DNA of 64,000 bases from a virus. This document shows, in pieces, positions 43,601 through 46,126 of the stretch (its first letter is position 1; every line of letters begins with the position of its first letter). The notes beneath the pieces are model-generated. The model did not search any database. It worked only from the letters and a program-made list of their open reading frames with translations, and was not told the origin of the DNA. The translations under genes were made by a program, and so were the position numbers. The stretch covers positions 1 through 64,000 of IMG/VR virus record IMGVR_UViG_3300031857_000038. One strand, written 5' to 3'.

Positions 43601-45331
43601 GTAGGGGGAACTCCTTTTGTAGTGTCTGATGATACTGGGTCAATGTCACTGTTGGCAAACGGATTGACGGTTGCGCCTATCGCAAATATCAGTAATAGTT
43701 TGACTCCGCCGATAGCTATTAGCAACGCAACAAGCACAACCGCAGGATCTCCTAATCAAATCACAGCAGATAGCACTACTGGATTTATCGTAAATCAACC
43801 AGTTCAGTTCTTTGGCACATCATTTGACGCCAACATTAGAACAGACGGTGTTGTATACTTTATTAGAAGTATTGTTAATAGCACTACGTTTACTATTAAA
43901 GACGCTGCCGGTACCCAAATTGTGACTGTTGGTGGTTCAGGCAATATGCAAGTTGTAGTGGGCGGACAGCCCAGTGTGCGTGTAACTACCTCAATTGAGC
44001 ATAAGTTTGTAGAAAATACGTTAATTAGAATTGACGGTACAACTGGTTCAGTTCAGCTTAATAATAACACATATTATGCTAAGATCATTGACCCACTCAC
44101 ATTTGATATCTATAATAGTCCATATGATTCTTCAATTACTGCGGTAAATGATCCCGTAACTACTATTGAAGCGTATATCAGTGGCGGCTATACATGGCGT
44201 CAGGGTCTATTCTTCATCAGCACTACTACAGCCACTGCTACTACTGAAGCATCACCCGATGACGATTATATAACTGTAGCTTCTACTGACGGTCTGGTTT
44301 CTGGAACTCCAGTATACTTCAGTGAAATTGAAACATCAAACACTGATATTAACGGAGATCCTACTCCGCTAATGGGAGGCTTAACACAGGGTACACTGTA
44401 TTATGTGAAGGACATTGTTAACTCTACTAGATTCACTGTGTCTTCAGTGAGATATGGTCCTGCTGTTAGCTTAACCGACGATTCCGGAAGAATCAACGTA
44501 ACTCAGTGGTCACAAGAAAATGTTGATAGAATGTATGTAACAATCAACGGCTATCGTGTTCCGTCATCTAAGCTCAAAGTCAATGACTTCAACGAAGTCA
44601 GCATTTTGTCAGAGATTGTCCCCGGTGATAGAGTCATTATCTCAAGTATGATACCAACTGCAACTCCTAATGAGGAAATATACATCAATTTTGTTAACAA
44701 TGTTGGGGACGCTGAAGTTTACAGAACCAGTCCAGAAATTACAACTTGGGTAACCGAAACTGTATATCCTTTAGCAACAGAAATCTTAGTCAACGATGTT
44801 ACTAAGCTAACTCGCCAGATAGTGCAGGAAGTCACAACTCCAGCTCCAGCTATTGCTGACGGATTCTACTATATAGGATTAACCGCAGACAAGAACTTGA
44901 TTGCTAATGTTAGAATCTTCAACAAGACTACACTAAACTTCATACCACAAGAAGCAATCAGTGTTGCTCTTATTGATTTGTCTCCTAATGTTAAGATTGC
45001 GCCCGGAGTCTACATTACGGAGGACGATGAGTTGACTATCACTACCCTAGAAGGTAACTTAGTCTATATCAACGGCGAACAGATTAGATTCAATAAGGTA
45101 GACTTTGATACTAATGCGTTGCAAGAAATTAGTAGAGGCGTGAACGGTACTGGTACACAAACTATCATACCTGCTTACTCTCCTGCATATGGACTGTTGT
45201 CGATAAATCAACTACCTAATGTGTTCTATGATCAGACTTGGAATTCCAACAAATATAACACCGTTGAAGGGGATCCGTTGCAGATTAGCGACACTATTCC
45301 TGCTCAATTCCTAATTGATCCGGCTAATTAA
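25673..45331 (+). CDS. gp7: giant gp7-type baseplate wedge protein, 6552 residues
   Basis: One uninterrupted frame covers 19.7 kb, nearly a third of the window. The first 150 residues (RIRTLNFLPEIFQTPTN..., YVGSRFGSGINALDYYV) are those of gp7 in environmental T4-like phages, where gp7 starts wedge assembly; T4 gp7 has 1032 residues. Residues up to about 2450 look like an enlarged gp7. Then come: a seven-motif FG-GAP-like region (about 2463-3192) interrupted by other modules; WEYINWWAPGY and a helical block near 3550-3760; a field of Gly-Gly...Tyr-Tyr-Val modules; a seven-motif S-x-D-G-x-x-W propeller-like region (about 4990-5365); and a C-terminal R-G-V-N-G-T segment. gp8, gp9, gp10 and gp11 were not found nearby, so this protein may cover their roles. 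Confidence 0.88.
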   Translation: MARIRTLNFLPEIFQTPTNSQFLSATLDRLVSNPSSTRVQGYVGSRFGSGINALDYYVTEPTKTRADYQLDPSVVFTRAEEEIANDFITYPGIIDSLEQQGAVTGNNNRLFNSQIYSWDSFTNLDKLVNYYEYYWLPIGAPAVTVAPSTVFINQDYIVTDFANSYEISEVGSIIGTGTNPTISVIRGGTYRFEVNQNSQFWIQTEPGTSGFSPTQENLPTREVFGVDNNGAEVGIVTFNVPFKNAQDQFVFPGNNMVDVICNIPFDEVNGRNLYTINDIATGISYPGLDNIDGVTGLDGLRIMFYDTGVPDEQGYVASYYDETFYDVNDPFFTEPRTVTVGSTNASGNRLSMALGFTTDDLIPNQTVTFSGVLLGGIVEGQVYFVKDIINSTDFTISQDLQGDTVTVFTQSGANMIVNINQGQFQNGFNTVVSENFYRIQYLGDPDNPIIRLLPDGTIPNNEKISPRFGTEYISRSFYRNTIGVISMIPIITAPLDVLYYQDGTNPNKVGVIKINDSDLDNFINIETEILGKTTYTSPNGVQFTNGLKVQFDGNVFPNSYRSGEYYVEGVGTAIELVPVSELIVPEKFSRGDFIPYDTVGYDDTGYDIELFVPVDPDYITIARNSISKNAWSRSNRWFHIDVINATAQYNDNPNILTEYATLDNKAKRPIIEFYPNLKMFDAGTQGKRPVDFFDTRATDALSQVAGLANYYPDVETYTSNTAVVASTPNTVVGVASMLQGNTYELVNVSGTLQTSWNDLAGTLGVTYFPGDKIVCAKDGNDLLVPGTGTGRLIYDEATITVPSSDVTGIFQIGMYVGDVLDIIPTNAQIINLTDDGTTTTLTISYPFPQDIVGGTTSIVGTDTTVSNYAVFPGSRIIFSNDTDEGTKHKIYVVDIVVTTLGGSPQIVLIEAEDTNVEVDQQVVITRGFNEQGKTFYFDGIEWLQAQQKVTVNQAPLFDAFDDNGISFSDSTVYNSTSFTGTTLFSYGINPLTVDDPILGFPVRFTDVGNIGDISFDVTINSDTFNYVRGIESITQKVNTGYVHNYISRINFTRELGWVTAVENSVQYQEFNFRYNIANPTTQFVCDVAALPELPVDVKGWPRVKVYNNNTYLEPTDYTVELFDTVTRITLNTVPDVDTVIQVLLLSDQVSQSGFYQIPDNLNSNPFNEDLTVADLGDIRNHYQDIFVNAPNTTGDIFGSNNYRDCGDLTPYGTKIIQNSASMVLPGVFLRKTKYDLLNALMFNGNEYVKFKQLLVDTVQNAQFTIRNTPAEILDEAIELIAASKSEISSFYWSDMLPNRSPLAVNTYNFNSNTDVTRYPLNKVYNFESANYDSVLVYLNRTVNNNLVQRQLLRNVDYTISADSPTVTVTLDLVPGDQIIVKEYNQTYGSYVPYTPSKLGLYDLYEPSVVLDSNYSTPTYFIKGHDGSYTKLYGTYVPQTNTLLDFRDQALLEFEKRVYNNVKLSTEVPIKLYDVLPGFFRDSDYSYDEWLQMYSTNFLNWVGQNRIDYKTQFFNRNNEFTYNYTNSSNKLDNSQILQGYWRGAYQYLYDTTTPNLTPWEMLGFANKPTWWEERYGPAPYTSDNLVLWGDLEAGRVYSADGTSVIVPELARPGLLEIIPVNSNGELLSPLISIVGNYNPNTFQKDWKVGDDGPAELSYRRSSTYPFDVIKLFAMTKPAEFYNLAVDLDNYKYNAEFNQYLVNNRDHLIISDVQIYGDGIAKTSYINWIVDYEKQFGVDATHEIKETLNNLDVRLAYRLAGYSDKTLLKFYVEKGSPNTANASLLIPDESYQVLLYDNQPFDKVVFSSVIIQKTVQGGFTVFGNSQSFAYFRIKAPVNNGRSEFVTVLEKTVKLATDYSAKEVLVPYGTTFYSIQEVAQFLMSYNAYLKDKGMKFNEVEAGTEVNWELMVKQFMYWTQMGWEDGSLITLNPAATDLVFDKEGSIVQPLTIQQQNFILNQDLYPIQINTLCVNRDGTLFKLHTLNEGDSMAFAQFNVSNFEHGIVFNNTTLFNDVIYNLVTGLRQNRITLRGTKTSEWNGTVDAWGFIINQNNVKEWSKDIKYPKGSIVLHKNKYYAALRLSEPTTTFTDLDWKLINYEDVQKGLLPNSATRSFESTLYYNCNEANLEQDADLLSFSLIGYRPRDYLALADLTDITQINVYKNMIKNKGTVNAVTAFDGVNLPQGGIEYEVYENWAIKSGDYGGLLSQNFVEFRVDQNLLTGNPSIVSLTNGVYTEGAQQEVPIYSLFNYGDTITDPNVLAVTTDPYNNLYPSAGYANFNDVKMSSFYYGGLPNGVNKEGIVVPIQNFYVRDYLWLASFKEKWGIFSWSPIGEVVEVAANLNNTATVTFSKPHNLKNLDPIAIVNFSENVDGYYIVTQIVNLNQVIINLNVSGLESSGITGSGIGMLIYSQRVAQPGDINTLPLLEAEFTKNTVWVDENTDGGWAVYRKGINYARQGELSTTTSSTFGNSVAFTESAGYLVADSATGTVYRYYYKNANYDLAETITNDDSFGEKIVHNNNTFVISQPTTNPAVYVYSWNDTALANELLLAQTIAAPGGVTDWGSELAISGDGNWVYISDTLNTQVYVYRKNNQEFSAGYFVPTQTYVITELGTTDFTAIGAIENSVGITFEATGIGTGTGTAINTTYELVNIIENPDIVTAGSFVIGEEYKIVSLGNTDFTLVGAASNNVGVVFTATGIGAGTGTASAQSNSFGTAISTDFDSDCLFIGAPNKDYSVSVTNWGEVYFYQRSVQNFESTAVSTLTQPQFFALGWTPDTATKAVTATSDSTDRITLANVSGISVNDAITFEGTGLAGTDIIAYKTYYVAQVFPMSNAITIKESRSKANTDIVQLSTVSSISNATAHVQSELLLVNVNGRMVQDNNYAVVGSSLVYTGSLNAGDIVEVSGNDFYNVQTFNAASNSAINIQFGYDLDVTRQASELLIGSPFEIDSENREGLVYRFTNGGARFGIVAGENQCFLSTTRSILINGYQVTLAAGTAAAVANQIVNSRVPNITASATTDNKLIIQVVDPNLAEINNQLMVTAFDTATLDELGISVYSPTQVIPCPHKEGPTEFGKTIKFNQFDSVVIAAPAGPNFVATTFDFTDDENLDNDTVFDNNATRFVENYPNAGAVYMFDLLTNNNGSLSNPGAFVYAQPSNSANLDFVINPYYGEAVDFYDNVVIVGAPNQIINPSSVGQVTTFVNATGVRDWSEYRQSAPIVDINKIQNTQLFSASTNNTLINLDYMDPLQDKLLGAIRENIDYVSPEDPAKYNVDPLNVSANVWGSLQVGKIWFDTSTVRFVNYHQNDVVYNSEYWGTVFPGSDISVCTWVASNVLPGQYQGPGTPIDPTKYAVGSRLNASNIVTPVYYFWVRNSGLIVKEREKTLSDAVLASYIANPQSSGIAYMAPLLPNTFALYNSAEYINDIDSVFHIGFATNQDTDVPHNEFKLIRQNFPDDFLPGLMPGEEPFSLYARMLDSLSGTTISGEIVPNPFLPLAVQSGVLSRPRQSFFYNRFEALKNYLTYANAVLAQYPITEIKPDISFAFVSDEFYNTADYWEYINWWAPGYNNSTRAFAQVPLYADLAELTVNPGTLIKVDNNGSGSFEIYRYDGEGVWTRVGLENGTIAFSSALWEYAKFGLGYGNDFYDTIPYDDYPSEATRNIIRLLNEQIYTQELLIHRNKSLILLLEYIQTETIESQNYLPWLSKTSLMDVFHTVRELRPFEVFKSDNVEFLEGYINEVKPYHVVLKEFLIKYDGMEVYDGNITDFDVPATYNTNFDQYISPQLVFTDPDNEYQYDETSPIWSTAPYTQWYQNYGLSLTGQENYLITTLKSYMDLGSNVMLVDNASGFPSNGVIQIDQEIISYAFVDRNLNLLGGLSRGFNNSQVSEHIPDSDIFIDLPAVVVLDEGSGYTQVPRVTAYVDTALYPAPRTEAILQAVMSGGRVSSVQVIDPGEGYVVLPEIRIDSAYTIPFSDTDINASLNTININAPFLRTGEIVKFNSGTDGAKPTNLVDDSWYYVGVLESLPSVIIALYTNYSDAVKDQNRINIAPGLASNDMTLSPGARASTITSSAPTRENNITLRFDRTTYNSQVIDWESGTFYGAFFAGTYYNSDKISSSAITLENTEPDINTILASAQGVALQISDVTDEEELVWSAFTRYVSGTSSVDNSISLIPQDGNNPDLSELEPNASGTTIGFYIGMPIKFVGTIVGGLSEGVTYYVSEIIDEIKFSVSDTINGSTRVLNNGTVNARLLECYTGNINETVIVSVDYPGIIEATQTEGVINAITAPLSPVGTGGTIGFYTNLPVFFTGNVFGGIIENFNYYVTSVIDNQTFTISETPNPVTVTVTQTKASGNSLVVSTINGISRNDPIIITSLTGGLATSGIVAGRTYYVSQLINPTELTISEVVNGPVLSVASRVGTAVLTNQKDTVKLTNATGSMTMNVSLPVSPGQVDGQLFTLYKTSGQFTDITPSGANYSDLIERPIRATIGTVNKIAISENDGGTFNFYVNMPIQVLSNVGGLVTGTTYFVTEYSGMVDPLDSELTLPNIQVEVTNTSDIGNVLTCTVDLLRGFDGTDSLYEKMPITFQGTGLGGIVIDQEYYVKTIVSATQFTVSEVVDGPVKVLTLANGLMVGTGDPYITVSTSKGGSSVALTDDNSATSSFTQFITVDPVFDLSYLLGGYNAIISTPGEGFAISNTILIPGTAVDGTSPANDILLTVNTIDEDGGITSVIRSGTPPSVANQYYMQVRSANTLAVYKNSLLTIPATPAEFDYVGYTTATVTETQTSTDIITVNSTAEFAVNDAVVFTGDVTGGMNLGQTYYILDNGNFTATTLQISDTPGGSVIPLSTATSQNYSMAKLGSVAFLPEPFFFNQSIVRFNNRVYVCVVSNNDDEFIFGKWELLDSGDRRLNAMDRVIGYYQPTSNMPGVDLQQLFEGTTYPNPIYQGNNFDPNLQYGVDTILTPLPFYPSEVDISGIIWNGDNYLASANLPGYNAILTSEDGETWTINQLTNNNINTTSISQLNGFYFLTSANPTVPLLRSVNGVAWSAVSYFVPFGTTELELQNLAALNIPSLSLNDVAYCTTGDAWVSVGRNILRSEDGIVWRELTEFNPSLEYNLNAVSSVTGANCLGLVAVGKGKQPDYSTGVTQLVDVGLIFYSQNSVNWNQIQPLTSNGLYGVSSDGTTVIAVGERQVIYYTQNGFDWLGLNEVGCVFVDSINNYLNVTNTAGFTDGSLGTPVRFNNSFSTIVANTTYYVKEIISQTQVTLSSTLDGSVLTLSSASIPDNTRMFVYDASDPIPATLNDILYANSLWITVGNEGTIKTSTDGIVWETRTSNTTNNLDNVTYNEDQGVFVVVGENNTILTSADGISWEETSVFDPIVPVYDVKGANFQFGYAPEELVAGVVSDNLALIVNTRPGSNWPVVEYGHTGFNVNSIEVAPINATQLEYSFANLANVPVTLRVQVINGTTELGTTLSPDAYTIDWINKKIILDQAISFSPRLDKLRIDVYEAGNGDQLVKASTDTYPIITDSDFGFREINLSCNYSATIFEGGGALRPGTDNVNVRVFETESVTNRIFCDEVADFIINSPISFQGVPFGGLQEETVYYVKTISFATNAITVSTVFDSLTGIAGPTTELTDDTGEMFANIQNGVAAVWTDPLVEHNGEKLVFGGIGLVTRSKSSNNALTTGTTSGLIVGTPITFGQASFGVLVPFQRYYIQSIIDGNEFTISETQGGPVLAQDDFAGTTTFVTNDYSIGLRNGNKAKLVFANNTFTNDVDYISFSIFGETQPAQYGYAVPETQYYAGNGSTSLFQLANFVGLDNPQNAIVEVNGVRQTISQYTIDAIANTILFDSPPPANSVVAVTTYNDTLRQYLTSQYDITGNPGSSLLNLTVIETVNELGTYDQDAPVVQTYDQDTPVIVLYDEFLNYLTLGPGDDTSVLNVNDSLQFSAPTLGGIVAGQTYYVLQILNSTDFVISEEVGGTPFVVSDDTGSMSLLANGLTVAPIANISNSLTPPIAISNATSTTAGSPNQITADSTTGFIVNQPVQFFGTSFDANIRTDGVVYFIRSIVNSTTFTIKDAAGTQIVTVGGSGNMQVVVGGQPSVRVTTSIEHKFVENTLIRIDGTTGSVQLNNNTYYAKIIDPLTFDIYNSPYDSSITAVNDPVTTIEAYISGGYTWRQGLFFISTTTATATTEASPDDDYITVASTDGLVSGTPVYFSEIETSNTDINGDPTPLMGGLTQGTLYYVKDIVNSTRFTVSSVRYGPAVSLTDDSGRINVTQWSQENVDRMYVTINGYRVPSSKLKVNDFNEVSILSEIVPGDRVIISSMIPTATPNEEIYINFVNNVGDAEVYRTSPEITTWVTETVYPLATEILVNDVTKLTRQIVQEVTTPAPAIADGFYYIGLTADKNLIANVRIFNKTTLNFIPQEAISVALIDLSPNVKIAPGVYITEDDELTITTLEGNLVYINGEQIRFNKVDFDTNALQEISRGVNGTGTQTIIPAYSPAYGLLSINQLPNVFYDQTWNSNKYNTVEGDPLQISDTIPAQFLIDPAN
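33062..35280 (+). repeat. FG-GAP-like seven-motif beta-propeller region in the giant protein
   Basis: Seven segments share an (F/W/Y)-G start, a central (I/V)-x-x-P or G-A-P turn and a G-x-V-Y-x-(Y/F) end, as in FG-GAP/integrin-alpha blades. Examples are FGTAISTDFDSDCLFIGAP and FGKTIKFNQFDSVVIAAP. Seven is the usual blade number. Between blades lie two copies of a Y-x-I-x-x-L-G-x-T-D-F-T module and one Y-Y-V module, so the propeller would carry loops of foreign domains. Confidence 0.55.
33470..33790 (+). repeat. two copies of a TDFT-IGA module
   Basis: The giant protein contains YVITELGTTDFTAIGA... and EYKIVSLGNTDFTLVGA..., each ending in F-x-A-T-G-I-G-x-G-T-G-T-A. The copies are about 38 residues long with a linker of about 20 residues. 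They are inserted between two blades of the FG-GAP-like propeller. Confidence 0.75.
38280..44480 (+). repeat. array of G-G...Y-Y-V modules in the giant protein
   Basis: A module of about 35 residues, (G-G-[ILV])-x-x-G-x-x-Y-(Y/F)-V-x-x-I-x-x-x-x-x-F-T-(I/V)-S followed by V-x-x-L, occurs about thirteen times here. Two outlying copies are near 26800 and 34090. Clear copies start near 38290, 38600, 38800, 39440, 40100, 41400, 42460, 42780, 43520, 43840 and 44380. The pattern is a small beta-rich domain repeated with divergent linkers. Confidence 0.8.
40657..41790 (+). repeat. seven S-x-D-G-x-x-W motifs, BNR-like propeller region
   Basis: The motifs are TSEDGETW, RSVNGVAW, RSEDGIVW, YSQNSVNW, YTQNGFDW, TSTDGIVW and TSADGISW. 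This Asp-box-like pattern occurs in sialidase, BNR and Ycf48-type beta-propellers, usually once per blade. One Y-Y-V module is inserted between the fifth and sixth motifs. A sugar-binding role is possible but not shown. Confidence 0.6.
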
Positions 45332-45333
45332 GA

Positions 45334-45341
45334 GATAAATA
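45334..45341 (+). promoter_or_regulatory. late promoter core GATAAATA, 5 bases before an ATG
   Basis: GATAAATA begins three bases after the stop codon of the giant gene. Five bases separate it from the ATG at 45347, the same spacing as at 370-377, so the mRNA would begin at the start codon. Confidence 0.55.
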
Positions 45342-45346
45342 AAGAA

Positions 45347-45493
45347 ATGAATACTAATATATCAACCAGTTCTACTAAAAAGGTTACTGAAAAAAAGCCC
45401 AACGAGATTGGTGGCTTCCACTTTTCCTCTGGAATTAAGATTTTTGATCCAGTAACGAAAGAAGTTCTTCTACAAAAGAGAGGCGACAACTAA
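45347..45493 (+). CDS. 48-residue protein, partial look-alike of its neighbour
   Basis: This short frame fills the gap between the giant gene and the next structural gene. It starts with a Thr/Ser/Lys-rich tail (MNTNISTSSTKKVTEKK) and ends GIKIFDPVTKEVLLQKRGDN. The second half resembles FLKIYDPNNGEIFVDKKN at the start of the following protein, so the two may share a small fold. Its stop overlaps the next ATG as TAATG, and a late-promoter motif stands directly before it, both of which support expression. The function is unknown; a minor virion or assembly protein is likely from the setting. Confidence 0.6.
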   Translation: MNTNISTSSTKKVTEKKPNEIGGFHFSSGIKIFDPVTKEVLLQKRGDN

Positions 45494-46113
45494 TGTCTAT
45501 CATCAACTTATCATATAAGGTAGAAGGCTTCCTCAAGATTTATGACCCTAACAACGGGGAAATTTTTGTAGATAAGAAAAACGCCATCAACTACGAGAAT
45601 ATGTCAGTAGCAATTGCTGATACATTGAGCAGTAGAGGATACGGTGAAATCTATCAGATGGCATTCGGTAATGGTGGAGCTAGTGTTGACCAAACTGGCG
45701 TAATCACATATCTGCCACCTAACGTAACTGGTCAAAATGCTGCATTGTACAATCAGACATATGCTAAAATTGTAGATGACACGAGCGTTTTCAATCTAGA
45801 TCCTACTAGAAACAAGATGACTGTCCTACATACAACAGGCACTGTGTACTCAGATATTCTAGTTCAATGTCTTCTAGACTACGGTGAGCCAGCTGGACAA
45901 GCAGCATTTGATAACAGTACTCAAACAGATTCAACATATGTATTTGATGAATTAGGACTATTAGCCAACTACGGTACAGATAACAATGGCAATGTAATAA
46001 CTAGATTGCTAACTCACGTTATCTTCCACCCAGTGCAAAAGTCGTTGAACAGACAAATACAAATTGACTACACAATTAGAATTCAAAGTTTAACTAATCT
46101 AGTAACTATTTAA
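45493..46113 (+). CDS. tail or baseplate structural protein, unassigned
   Basis: The 206-residue protein begins FLKIYDPNNGEIFVDKKNAI, continues with an ALADTLSSRG-type helix, MAFGNGGASVD, and ends in a beta-rich part with FDELGLLANYG and IDYTIRIQS. No membrane or signal segment is seen. Genes of this style occur between the wedge and fibre genes of environmental T4-like phages, where gp8 to gp11 lie in T4. I cannot assign it to one of them. GAGAGG lies before the ATG, and the gene is coupled to the 48-residue gene upstream. Confidence 0.6.
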   Translation: MSIINLSYKVEGFLKIYDPNNGEIFVDKKNAINYENMSVAIADTLSSRGYGEIYQMAFGNGGASVDQTGVITYLPPNVTGQNAALYNQTYAKIVDDTSVFNLDPTRNKMTVLHTTGTVYSDILVQCLLDYGEPAGQAAFDNSTQTDSTYVFDELGLLANYGTDNNGNVITRLLTHVIFHPVQKSLNRQIQIDYTIRIQSLTNLVTI

Positions 46114-46126
46114 GGGAGCGCAAGAA

